Below are positions 54,658 to 63,157 of a stretch of 64,000 nt of DNA, piece after piece. This DNA comes from DASRDB01 sp035652815 (GTDB lineage: Bacteria > Chloroflexota > Ktedonobacteria > Ktedonobacterales > Ktedonobacteraceae). The first letter of the stretch is position 1; each line of letters starts with the position of its first letter. The notes beneath the pieces were generated by a model, which worked only from the letters and a program-made list of their open reading frames with translations, had not been told where the DNA came from and ran no database searches. Both the position numbers and the translations under genes were made by a program. The DNA lies in contig DASRDB010000001.1 of the NCBI GenBank assembly GCA_035652815.1, positions 434,001 to 498,000 on the forward strand. The letters run 5' to 3'.

Positions 54658-54964
54658 GAAGATATGAACCTCCCGGGTATACCGGTTCATCGTCTCGCCG
54701 TCACGGGCAGGCTGATAAAGGGGTGCGCGTCAATTTTTTGCAGTCAGCGTGGGGTCTTCCCTGATCCCTCTGCAACAACATGAAGTCTACTTCCGGTAAA
54801 CCGTAACCATTTCCCGTTCTTTGCGTACATATTATAGTTAAACGGGGAAGAGGATGAAACGTCCCGTTTTCTTTCTATTGGCGATACATCTTATAAAAAG
54901 CCCCTTTATTCCTTAGTACGGCTCAATAACGCGATTACCTGTAAGATGAAAGGACACACCGCAC
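54658..54964. other. 307-bp region upstream of the membrane-protein pair
   Basis: No gene recognised. The first 100 bp are GC-rich with short GGGTATACC-like symmetry; the second half is more AT-rich, with CATATTATAG and CTTATAAAAAG stretches that could be -10 regions. GAAAGGAC is the ribosome site of the next gene. Confidence 0.5.
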
Positions 54965-56152
54965 ATGGCCGGAACACTTGATGGAACGGCGGTCTTACAT
55001 AGCGCAAATACGCAGGCGCGTTCGCTGCGTTCGGTAGCAACGCTCCGTTTAGCGTTGGGGTTGACCGCCCTGCTTGGTGCCATCGTTTTTCTTGAGGGAA
55101 CCAGTTGGGATATTCAATGGCATTCGTATATTGGACGTGACCGCACGCTTATTCCTCCTCATATCATGATGTTGAGCGGAGTCGCTTTAAGCGGCCTCTC
55201 CGCGCTGCTCATCGTTCTTATCGAGAGTCTGTGGGCGCGGCGCAATGCAGTGATTGCCAGGTTCGGCACAAGTTTCGCGGAGATATTCTCTGCTCCACTG
55301 GGCGCTTACGTGGTTGGCTTCGCGGCTCTCACAGCTGCGGTTGCCTTTCCATTGGATGCCTACTGGCATGCGCTCTACGGCATTGATGTAGCAATCTGGG
55401 CACCGTTCCACGTCATGTTTGCCGCCAGCATGGGCATTGTTGCGCTTGGTACTGCCTATGTGTTGATGTCATCCGCGCATCTGGCTGCCAGTCTCGGACC
55501 TGTTGGTAATGGAACAAGGCGCGCGGCCACGTGGGGAGGAGTGCTGTCCTTTGCCACACTGCTCAGCATCTTCACGCTGCTGCTCTTTGATGCGCTAAAG
55601 AGGCAGAATTTTATCGACCTCGGCTTCATGACGCTCAATGTCTTCCCTCTCCTCTCAGGTCTGCTGGTGGCTTTTACGCTGGTGGCAGCCGCCTATGCCA
55701 TTCCCTGGCGCTGGGCAGCAACATCCGTCGCCGCTTGCTACCTGCTTCTGGCAGGGATTATGGCCGTGTTTGTGCAGCCCGCCACGGACTGGCTGCTCAC
55801 AGCAGAGCGCCTGGTGTATCGTGAAGCTCCGCCCTCCACCTCGATTGTGGCACTTGAATGGTTCCTCATGCCTCTCGTCGTCGCCATTTTGATCGATGTC
55901 ATTCTGCGGCGAGCGCGGCGCAGACAATGGTCACAGAGAAAGCTGGCGCTGTTTCTGGTCTTCACCACCCTGCTCGCTGGTGCGCTGCCAGTCATACCAA
56001 TCCTTCCCATTTATCCTCTCGTACTGATACTGCGACTAGGAGTAATTGGCTACCTTGCCTCGGTGCTTCTGGGGCTGGTAGGAACCTCTATAGGAACGTT
56101 GTTTGGTCGGAATGTAGGCGCGTCGCTAGCTTCCCTGGATAAGGAGGAATAG
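54965..56152 (+). CDS. Polytopic membrane protein, unknown family
   Basis: 395 residues with about ten membrane helices. Histidines and acids placed within helices (WDIQWHSYIGRDRTLIPPHIMM; LDAYWHALYGIDVAIWAPFHVMF) suggest metal, heme or proton handling, in a repeated W-D/x-WH..G.D....P.H pattern. I do not recognise the family. The next gene starts 2 bp after its stop, so the two are translationally coupled. Confidence 0.7.
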   Translation: MAGTLDGTAVLHSANTQARSLRSVATLRLALGLTALLGAIVFLEGTSWDIQWHSYIGRDRTLIPPHIMMLSGVALSGLSALLIVLIESLWARRNAVIARFGTSFAEIFSAPLGAYVVGFAALTAAVAFPLDAYWHALYGIDVAIWAPFHVMFAASMGIVALGTAYVLMSSAHLAASLGPVGNGTRRAATWGGVLSFATLLSIFTLLLFDALKRQNFIDLGFMTLNVFPLLSGLLVAFTLVAAAYAIPWRWAATSVAACYLLLAGIMAVFVQPATDWLLTAERLVYREAPPSTSIVALEWFLMPLVVAILIDVILRRARRRQWSQRKLALFLVFTTLLAGALPVIPILPIYPLVLILRLGVIGYLASVLLGLVGTSIGTLFGRNVGASLASLDKEE

Positions 56153-56154
56153 AG

Positions 56155-56739
56155 ATGGCCAGGCCGCTACAATTTTTGCTGCTCATCTGTGGCGCGCTTG
56201 CTCTGCTGGCAGTGGGAGGAGAGCTTGCCTACTCCATTGCCGCGACCACACATGGAAGCACACCGGCGCGGGTTGTGCAGGTGCAGGCTGGTCCCTATCC
56301 GCTCACGGTCAGCCTCTATACGTATCCAGCCCACGCCAGTTACGCGCTCCCGTTTGCAATAGCGCCACGACAATCGATACCGGGTACCCTGACCTATAAT
56401 GTCGTCTCGCTTCCCGATGAATCGGATGTACCCGCGACACCTGTGCGCGCAAGTCTCAGTCCAGACCCCAATGTGCGCAACGGTGTGCAGGGAGAAGCGG
56501 AAATCACCGTACAAGGGCAGTGGACATTGAATATCGTTGTCACAGGAAGCGCGGGCCAGGGAGAGGCAGTTGTCCCAATCATTGCCACCGCTCCGCCAGC
56601 TATTCCTACATGGTTAGGTTGGGTCATTGGCGGCATCCCACTCTATGCCCTACTCATCTTCTTGCTCTCGCAGCGAGGGCGGAAAGCAAGGCAAAAGCGA
56701 GAGGAACAGGTGCAGAGAACGGAACCTACACTGGTTTAA
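56155..56739 (+). CDS. Membrane-anchored extracytoplasmic beta-domain protein
   Basis: 194 residues. N-terminal helix (about 5-30), an extracytoplasmic domain (about 35-160) with alternating beta strands (YPLTVSLYTYPAHASYALPFAI, GEAEITVQGQWTLNIVV), then a second helix (WLGWVIGGIPLYALLIFLL) and a short basic cytoplasmic tail. The fold resembles FixH/YtkA-like domains by layout only. It is coupled to the polytopic gene upstream, so the pair probably forms a complex. Confidence 0.65.
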   Translation: MARPLQFLLLICGALALLAVGGELAYSIAATTHGSTPARVVQVQAGPYPLTVSLYTYPAHASYALPFAIAPRQSIPGTLTYNVVSLPDESDVPATPVRASLSPDPNVRNGVQGEAEITVQGQWTLNIVVTGSAGQGEAVVPIIATAPPAIPTWLGWVIGGIPLYALLIFLLSQRGRKARQKREEQVQRTEPTLV

Positions 56740-56747
56740 AAAATGCG

Positions 56748-57806
56748 CTATGTGATTACCAGCCGCTTGCCCACAAAGCGGCTGTAGCGTTCGGCGGCAG
56801 CAACAACTGCCGCCTTTTGCGCTCCGGTCAAGGGGATAAAGGTGCTTAGCGTAATAATAACCTCGTCTTTTTTGATTTCCCGCTTCCAGGTACCCACAAT
56901 CCGGCCTGCTACCACAATGGTTGGCAGCAGGCCATAACTCGTCTGCTGAACGTTGTCTGGGTCAAGTACAGCGCTGCGATCTTTATAGGCTACCGTATAC
57001 TCATCATATGATGGCAGCAAATGAACTGTTGGCGAAGCAACTTTTGCGCAAGGCTGAGATAAGGCCAGCCAGTAAGTGCGACCTTGAATAACCTCTTGTA
57101 TCAAATCAGGCCGGGCCAGTTCGAGAGCACTTCGAGCATCGGCAGCCGAGAGGCTCGACCACCATATAAAATCCTGTATTGTGGCCGGACCATGACTGGT
57201 AAAGTAGCGGCGGGCCAGTTCGGCCAATGCTTCGTCGCGCTCAAGCGTCTTTGTGGCTGGCACCACCTCATCGAGGAGCGCGAAGGTATGCTGTTTGCCG
57301 CGCCTCTTGCCAGAAACGACGACTCCATCTAGCTCGGCGCGATGCAAAAGGAACGTAAGCCGCAATCCTTGCGTTGAGATACCGCCGTTCTCCAACACAC
57401 CAGCTATTTCTCGTCGCGTAAGCTGCTTGTCGCCTTGTAGCGCCTGCGCGATCAGCTCATTGCTTTTCACACAGGTCGCATCATCTAATTCGAGCCGCCG
57501 GTACCAGGTCGCGCTGCGCGCAATATTGTGGGGCGCTGTCACTGAAAGCAGCCAGCGAATATCCGCAGCCGCGACAAAATGCCAGGTACCGCGCATAGGA
57601 TGGGTTCGCACGAACACGCCATCCGCAAGCGCTTGCTCGATATCGGCTTCGGTCGCGTCTGGCAGGCGAAGCCCCAGCGCCCAGAGCGCGCCTGGATAAT
57701 CTTGCGCCTGAACCGCGCCGAACCACTCCACAGCATTCCCTGGCTTCTCGAAACGGGTTTGAGCAAGTCCCTGATTGTAAAGACGGTGCTGTGCAATATC
57801 GATCAT
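56748..57806 (-). CDS. AlkZ/YcaQ-like winged-helix DNA glycosylase family protein
   Basis: 352 residues of the HTH_42 family. The QxQ motif (AVQAQDYPGALWALG, about residues 33-47) matches the catalytic pair of AlkZ-type glycosylases, followed by THPMRGTWHFVAAADIRWLL, and later HLLPSYDEYTVAYKDR and VVAGRIVGTWKR. Such enzymes excise alkylated or cross-linked bases. AlkZ homologues often sit in antibiotic clusters; here the gene stands divergent from a WYL regulator. The lesion cannot be inferred. Confidence 0.88.
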   Translation of the reverse strand: MIDIAQHRLYNQGLAQTRFEKPGNAVEWFGAVQAQDYPGALWALGLRLPDATEADIEQALADGVFVRTHPMRGTWHFVAAADIRWLLSVTAPHNIARSATWYRRLELDDATCVKSNELIAQALQGDKQLTRREIAGVLENGGISTQGLRLTFLLHRAELDGVVVSGKRRGKQHTFALLDEVVPATKTLERDEALAELARRYFTSHGPATIQDFIWWSSLSAADARSALELARPDLIQEVIQGRTYWLALSQPCAKVASPTVHLLPSYDEYTVAYKDRSAVLDPDNVQQTSYGLLPTIVVAGRIVGTWKREIKKDEVIITLSTFIPLTGAQKAAVVAAAERYSRFVGKRLVIT

Positions 57807-57920
57807 GGTTGCTCCTCTAATTTCATCTCGCTTGACATCTCCACTATCTAAAGCATACCCTTAAACAAGGACAAAAGCAGTCCTTCTTTAAAAGATTTTT
57901 GTGGAAAGCAGGATATTCTC

Positions 57921-58871
57921 ATGTATCACCCAACCAGCCGCGTGCTGACGGTGCTTGAATTGCTCCAGTCGCGGCCATCCATTACGGGGCCGGAGTTGGC
58001 GGCTCGCCTGGAAATGGACGTACGCACAGTGCGCCGCTACATCACGCATCTACAAGATGTGGGTATTCCTATCGAGGCCAACATTGGGCGAATTGGTGGA
58101 TATCGCCTGCGCCCCGGCTATAAGCTGCCGCCGTTGATGTTTACCGAAGAGGAAGCTACAGCAATCGTACTGGGGCTGCTGGCGAGCGCGTGGCTGGAAG
58201 TGGGACAATCTCCGGTAGCCATCGAGGGCGCGCTGGCCAAAGTCTCACGTGTGCTTCCGAAACGGGCGCGAGAACGCCTGGAAGCTGTCACCACCCATCT
58301 TATCCTTCCACAAAGCCAGGATGGCAACCGACCTGATGCCTCGCTGCTGCTCAATCTAAGCGAGGCAATCAGCCAGCAGCAAAGGGTCGCTATGGACTAT
58401 CGTTCCCACTACGATCAGGTGACGCATCGCAAGGTCGAGCCATACGGTATCGTGGGCTGGAGCGGTCGCTGGTACCTGGTTGGCTACTGCTGCCTGCGCA
58501 ATGACTACCGCACATTCCGGCTCGACCGCATGCAACATGTAGAAGTACTTGAGGAAACCTTCGTGAGAGCGGAAGATTTCGATTACCATGACTATATGAT
58601 ACGGCATCGCGAAAGAGATACGTCAGCGTGGCAGATTGCGGTAGAGTTCCAGGCCCCATTGTATACTCTTCAGCAAAAAATTCCGTCTTATTATGGGACG
58701 CTTACTGCCACGCCTGCAGGCACGCGCTTTGAAAGCCAGTACGAAGATCTAAATGGCATGGCGCGCTATTTGATGTCGCTCAACCTGCCATTTGTGATTC
58801 ACGAGCCATCAGCATTACGTGACGAGCTGCTGAAACTCGCGGAACAGATGGCGCAAATCGCGAATGCGTAA
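57921..58871 (+). CDS. YafY-type HTH/WYL-domain transcriptional regulator
   Basis: 316 residues. Residues about 5-60 form a DeoR-like winged helix (RVLTVLELLQSRPSITGPEL). The WYL domain (about 140-215) contains the GWSGRWYLVGYCCLRNDYRTFRLDRM signature; a WCX C-terminal domain follows. These proteins bind nucleic-acid or small ligands and often respond to DNA damage. It is divergent from the AlkZ-like glycosylase gene (114-bp gap) and may control it. Confidence 0.92.
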   Translation: MYHPTSRVLTVLELLQSRPSITGPELAARLEMDVRTVRRYITHLQDVGIPIEANIGRIGGYRLRPGYKLPPLMFTEEEATAIVLGLLASAWLEVGQSPVAIEGALAKVSRVLPKRARERLEAVTTHLILPQSQDGNRPDASLLLNLSEAISQQQRVAMDYRSHYDQVTHRKVEPYGIVGWSGRWYLVGYCCLRNDYRTFRLDRMQHVEVLEETFVRAEDFDYHDYMIRHRERDTSAWQIAVEFQAPLYTLQQKIPSYYGTLTATPAGTRFESQYEDLNGMARYLMSLNLPFVIHEPSALRDELLKLAEQMAQIANA

Positions 58872-58915
58872 CCACGATTAGATGATAATGGCAAGCCATT
58901 ATAAACGGGCCTTTA

Positions 58916-59007
58916 CATGTCATCCTGAGCGCAGCGAAGGATCTCGTGCTGGCCAGACGATTCGCACGTCGAAACCGGAGATCCTTCGCTGCACTCAGGA
59001 TGACATG
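58916..59007. repeat. Dispersed palindrome, family 3
   Basis: Arms CATGTCATCCTGAGCGCAGC-GAAGGATCTC and a near reverse complement ending GGATGACATG (58978-59007), with one mismatch (GCGCTC versus GCACTC). It lies between the WYL regulator and murF. Confidence 0.9.
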
Positions 59008-59100
59008 GGAGAGCGCCTTTTTCATGGCGTGGCAATCAGCAGCGTTATGGTATAATGCTCACACAAGTTATCAAGCTGAGTTATAAGGGATAAAACAGGT

Positions 59101-60546
59101 ATGTTCACCCTCAACGATATAATGCAGGGCAATGAAGGCAGGATGGGCATTGAATTTGCCTATATGCCTGACCCGGAGCAGATTTTTCCTGCCGCGCAGC
59201 ATGATAGTCGGCAGGTCGGCCCCGGAGATCTCTTCGTGGCAATCAAGGGCGCGCATGTCGATGGGCATCGCTTCATTCCCGATGTGGTGAAGGCGCGAGC
59301 GGGGGGCGTCCTCTGCACCGAGCCATCCGACGCAGTACCTGCCGATTTTCTTCAGATAGTGGTGCCGGATGTTATACAGGCATTGCATGCCACCGCAAGG
59401 GTACGCGCCGAACGCCAGCAAAACACAACTTTCATTGGCATCACCGGCAGTAACGGCAAAACCTCTACCAAAGACGCTACGGCTGCCGTATTGAGCCATC
59501 ACGCGCCAACCCTTAAGACGTTCGCTTCCTATAACAATGAAATTGGCTATCCCCTTACGCTTTTGCGCCTGGAGCCGCAACATCGCTATGCTGTGCTTGA
59601 AATGGGCGCGCAATGGGTAGGTGAGCTGACCTGGCTCTCGGAAACGATTAAACGGCCCGATTGGAGTATCATCACGAATGTTGGCGCGGCGCACCTAGAA
59701 TATTTCCAGACGCAGGAGCGTGTCGTCATCGCCAAAAGTGAACTGGTGCAGGTACTGAGGCCTGATGGAGTCGCCATCCTCAACTACGACGATCCCAATG
59801 TGCGTTCTATGAAGGAAAAAACGAAGGCGCGTGTGCTGTATTATGGCCTGGGAGAAGGCGCAGAGGTGCGCGGAAGCGATGTACAGGGCGACCCACTGCG
59901 CGGTTTTGCTTTCACGCTGCACTATCATGGCCAGGAACATCGCGTGCAGCTTCGACTACCAGGAGCGCATGGCGTGATGATCGCGCTTGCCGCCGCCGCC
60001 GCAGGATGCGCCGCCGAGATGCCGCTAGATGAAATTGTCGAGGCATTAGAGAGTATGGGTCCGGCAAAGGGGCGCGGTGAAATCAAGCCGGGGCCAAACG
60101 GTAGCACGCTCATCGACGATACCTATAACGCCAACCGGCAATCGATTATTGCCATCGCCAATACAATGGCGGAAACCGCGCTCGCGCCTGGTGGAAAACG
60201 CTGGGCTGTGCTTGGCGATATCTTTGAACTGGGCAAATACGCCCGTGACGAGCATTTCGCTGCCGGGCAAGCCCTGGCAGGCAAAATTGACTACCTGATC
60301 GCGATTGGCGACTATGCTCGGTACTACATCGAGGGAGCCATTGCCGCTGGAATGCCCGCCAACCATACCTTTTATTATCAGGCCGACGTCGAGAACAGCG
60401 ACGAATTAAACACGGCTAAAGCGCAGGTCGCCGAACTACTCAACGAGCGAGTGCAAAGCGACGACCTGGTATTGCTCAAAGGTTCGCGAGGCATGCGCAT
60501 CGAAACCATTCTTGATATGTTGATGAATGTTCGTGAAATTCTGTAG
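59101..60546 (+). CDS. murF: UDP-MurNAc-tripeptide:D-Ala-D-Ala ligase
   Basis: 481 residues. N-terminal Mur ligase domain (DSRQVGPGDLFVAIKGAHVDGH), ATP P-loop GITGSNGKTSTKD, the FASYNNEIGYPLTLL and LEMGA segments, IDDTYNANRQS, and a C-terminal domain with WAVLGDIFELG. It attaches D-Ala-D-Ala to the peptidoglycan precursor, in the cytoplasm. Its last codons CTG-TAG lie in the edge of a family-1 palindrome (60541-60617). It is followed by ddl, so product and substrate genes are adjacent. Confidence 0.97.
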   Translation: MFTLNDIMQGNEGRMGIEFAYMPDPEQIFPAAQHDSRQVGPGDLFVAIKGAHVDGHRFIPDVVKARAGGVLCTEPSDAVPADFLQIVVPDVIQALHATARVRAERQQNTTFIGITGSNGKTSTKDATAAVLSHHAPTLKTFASYNNEIGYPLTLLRLEPQHRYAVLEMGAQWVGELTWLSETIKRPDWSIITNVGAAHLEYFQTQERVVIAKSELVQVLRPDGVAILNYDDPNVRSMKEKTKARVLYYGLGEGAEVRGSDVQGDPLRGFAFTLHYHGQEHRVQLRLPGAHGVMIALAAAAAGCAAEMPLDEIVEALESMGPAKGRGEIKPGPNGSTLIDDTYNANRQSIIAIANTMAETALAPGGKRWAVLGDIFELGKYARDEHFAAGQALAGKIDYLIAIGDYARYYIEGAIAAGMPANHTFYYQADVENSDELNTAKAQVAELLNERVQSDDLVLLKGSRGMRIETILDMLMNVREIL

Positions 60547-60617
60547 GGACGCGATTCATCGCGTCCTGCCTGCCATGCGGATTGATCGAGGTGGACGCGA
60601 TGAATCGCGTCCCTACA
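60541..60617. repeat. Family-1 palindrome between murF and ddl
   Basis: Starts with CTGTAGGGACGCGATTCATC and ends GATGAATCGCGTCCCTACA, the same unit as at 26535 and 44120. The centre of the left arm differs (CCTGCCTG in place of CCACCTCG). The murF stop codon TAG (60544-60546) is within the repeat. Confidence 0.9.
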
Positions 60618-60644
60618 ACCACATCATGAAAGAGCGAGGGGTAT

Positions 60645-61778
60645 ATGTCACAGGAGCCGGGGAAGAAAAAAATACGGGTTGGAGTGGTCTACGGTGGCCG
60701 CTCAGGCGAACACGAGGTATCGATAGCCTCAGCAACATCGGTCATGGCAAACCTGGACCCCGAAAAGTACGAGGTTGTGCCTATCGGCATCACCAAAGAG
60801 GGGTCATGGCTGCTCGGCACGAAGCCGCAACAGTTGTTAGCAGCAGAGCAACACGCCGGGCAGGAGAGCGAACTGGAAGAATCCCGCGCCGTCACATTGA
60901 CCGGAGACCCCCGCCTGCGCCGTCTCATCCCCGTTCATGAAGGTGAAGACCTGGGCAATCAGGGGAAGCTAGATGTGATCCTGCCCGTGTTGCATGGCAC
61001 CTATGGCGAAGATGGCACGTTGCAGGGTCTATTGGAAATGGCGAATGTTCCCTACGTTGGCAGCGGCGTGCTTGGTTCCGCGATCGGTATGGACAAAGAG
61101 AAGATGAAGATGGTCTTCCAGACGGTCGGCCTGCCCATCGTGGATTACCTGGTCTACCGCCGCAGCGAGTGGGAACGCTCACCGGAGCCGATTCTGGATG
61201 CCATTGAGCAGCGCCTGGGCTATCCCTGCTTCGTCAAACCTGTCAATCTCGGCTCAAGTGTGGGCGTAAACAAGGCGCACGACCGCCAGGAATTGGAACA
61301 CGCCATGCGCATTGCGGCTGAGTACGACCGCAAGATCATCATCGAAAAAGGCATCAATTGCCGCGAGATGGAGTGCGCCGTACTGGGCAACGATGAGCCT
61401 ATTGCCTCGGTAGTCGGCGAGGTTATTTCCAGCAACGAATTTTACGATTATCGCGCCAAGTACATTGATGGCAAATCGCAGGTCATCATTCCGGCTGATA
61501 TTCCCCAGGAGACGGCCAGCGAAATACGTCGCCAGTCCAGCCAGGCCTTCCTCGCGCTTGATTTGAGCGGTCTGGCCCGTGTCGATTTCTTTCTTGAGAA
61601 GGAGAGCGGCAAGGTCTACATCAATGAGGTCAACACCATGCCGGGCTTCACCTCCATCAGCATGTACCCCATGCTCTGGGAAGCCAGCGGCCTCTCCTAT
61701 TCTGAACTGCTCGACCGCCTGATCGAACTCGCCATCGAACGCTACGAAGACAAACAACGCAACCGCACAACTCTGTAG
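60645..61778 (+). CDS. ddl: D-alanine-D-alanine ligase
   Basis: 377 residues, ATP-grasp family. VGVVYGGRSGEHEVSIASA at the N-terminus, YVGSGVLGSAIGMDKEKMK, the ATP-binding KPVNLGSSVGVNKA, ECAVLGND, and the metal-binding INEVNTMPGFTSISMYP. It supplies D-Ala-D-Ala, the substrate of MurF. GAGCGAGGGG precedes the ATG. It ends ACA-ACT-CTG-TAG, with the CTG-TAG lying in the next G-rich repeat. Confidence 0.97.
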   Translation: MSQEPGKKKIRVGVVYGGRSGEHEVSIASATSVMANLDPEKYEVVPIGITKEGSWLLGTKPQQLLAAEQHAGQESELEESRAVTLTGDPRLRRLIPVHEGEDLGNQGKLDVILPVLHGTYGEDGTLQGLLEMANVPYVGSGVLGSAIGMDKEKMKMVFQTVGLPIVDYLVYRRSEWERSPEPILDAIEQRLGYPCFVKPVNLGSSVGVNKAHDRQELEHAMRIAAEYDRKIIIEKGINCREMECAVLGNDEPIASVVGEVISSNEFYDYRAKYIDGKSQVIIPADIPQETASEIRRQSSQAFLALDLSGLARVDFFLEKESGKVYINEVNTMPGFTSISMYPMLWEASGLSYSELLDRLIELAIERYEDKQRNRTTL

Positions 61779-61826
61779 GGGCGGGAGAGGTGTGGATGGG
61801 CGGGGTGGGCGCTTGCGCCGCCCCGA
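61773..61826 (+). repeat. G-rich dispersed repeat after ddl
   Basis: CTGTAGGGGCGGGAGAGG followed by TGTGGATGGGCGGGGTGGG and a GGCGC-TT-GCGCC hairpin. It is the forward counterpart of 13600-13651 and shares its start with the left arm of the element at 13911. The ddl stop codon (61776-61778) lies in its first bases. Confidence 0.7.
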
Positions 61827-61874
61827 GTCGGGTCGAGAGCAATTCCCACAAAACAAACACACAAGGAGCCTGTT

Positions 61875-62951
61875 ATGTCACGCACCACCATCCATTCCGT
61901 CACCGTCGAACCGTTGAACATTCCGTTATTGGAGCCATTTACCATTGCGACAGGCAGCGTCTCCGAAGCGCGCAATGTGCTGGTAACAGTACGACTGGAA
62001 GATGGCAGCGTGGGCTATGGCGAGTGCGCTCCCTTTCCACCCAGCACAGGCGAATCGCAGGAAACGGCGCTGGCAACGGCTCGCGGTTGCGCAGCCCTGA
62101 TCGAGGGCAAAGATGCGGCACAGTGGCGAGTTCTCTCTAAATTGATGCGCAGCGTCTACTATAGCCAGATGACCGCTATTGCCGGGACGGAAATGGCAAT
62201 CCTGGACGCCCTTACCCGCTCGTATGGCATCCCCCTCTATGTCTTCTTCGGTGGCGCGAGCAGCGCAGTCGAGACAGACTACAGCATTCCGATGGTTTCA
62301 CCAGAACATGGCTATGAACTGGCGGAAGAGGCAGCAGCTCACGGCATCACCACGCTGAAAATCAAAGTCGGCGGCGATATTCGCGATGACGTGGCGCGGG
62401 TAGAAGCTATTCGCGAGGCTGCGCCCGGCGTTGGCCTCACGCTCGATGCCAATCAGGGCTATACCGCCAATGAAGCCCTGCTCTGCCTGGAAGCGTTGGA
62501 TGACCGCGACATTCGCCCCTTGATGATGGAACAGCCGGTACACAAAGACGACCTGGAAGGCCTGCGCTACGTCACCCAGCACACCACCGTTCCCATCGCT
62601 GCCGACGAAAGCGCCTACAGCGCCGCCAATGTGGCCCATCTCATTGCAATGGGAGCCTGCAACGTCGTCAACATCAAACTCATGAAATGCGGCTTTGTCG
62701 AGGCGCTGGATATCGCCGCCGTCTGCCGCGCCACCCATACCCAACTGATGATCGGCGCGATGATGGAGTCCCGGCTGGCAACGAGCGCAGCCGCTCACTT
62801 CGTCGCGGGTCTGGGTGGTTTCCGTTATATTGACCTGGATACGCCGATGCTGCTCGCTGATGATCCCTTTGTGGGGGGATATGAGCAGCGCGGGGGGATA
62901 TATGATGTGTCGGTAGTGAAAAGCGGGTTGGGGATAGAGAGACGAGTGTAG
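61875..62951 (+). CDS. Dipeptide epimerase (enolase superfamily, L-Ala-D/L-Glu type)
   Basis: 358 residues. N-terminal capping domain (RTTIHSVTVEPLNIPLLEPF), then the barrel with acid-base lysines in TLKIKVGG and in NIKLMKCGF, and metal ligands in LTLDANQGY, MEQPVHKDD and AADESAYS. The family epimerises dipeptides such as L-Ala-D-Glu released during murein recycling. Its place after murF and ddl supports a peptidoglycan-peptide role. AAGGAG before the ATG. Confidence 0.9.
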   Translation: MSRTTIHSVTVEPLNIPLLEPFTIATGSVSEARNVLVTVRLEDGSVGYGECAPFPPSTGESQETALATARGCAALIEGKDAAQWRVLSKLMRSVYYSQMTAIAGTEMAILDALTRSYGIPLYVFFGGASSAVETDYSIPMVSPEHGYELAEEAAAHGITTLKIKVGGDIRDDVARVEAIREAAPGVGLTLDANQGYTANEALLCLEALDDRDIRPLMMEQPVHKDDLEGLRYVTQHTTVPIAADESAYSAANVAHLIAMGACNVVNIKLMKCGFVEALDIAAVCRATHTQLMIGAMMESRLATSAAAHFVAGLGGFRYIDLDTPMLLADDPFVGGYEQRGGIYDVSVVKSGLGIERRV

Positions 62952-62958
62952 TGAGAAT

Positions 62959-63027
62959 GGAAGACACCTGCAAGAGGCGTCTCTACAGGTAGTAAATAGT
63001 AGAGATACCTCTTGCAGATGCCTTTTG
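62959..63027. repeat. Dispersed palindrome, family 2 (degenerate)
   Basis: GGAAGACACCTGCAAGAGGC (62959-62978) with TCTCTAC opposes GTAGAGATACCTCTTGCAGA and TGCCTTTTGC up to 63027, with several mismatches. Same family as 19353, 24941 and 36105. Confidence 0.8.
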
Positions 63028-63157
63028 CATCACTCTACACAAATATATAACACATATTCCCTTAAACATAGGAAAATGGGGCATGCAGAGGCTTACAGAT
63101 CACCTGTTCTATGATATACTGCTATTAATAAAGAGTATAAACAATAGGGTGTAAATT

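Noticed and set aside
19353..63027. Repeats considered as a CRISPR array
   Set aside because: Copies are kilobases apart, palindromic and variable; there are no regular spacers and no cas genes.
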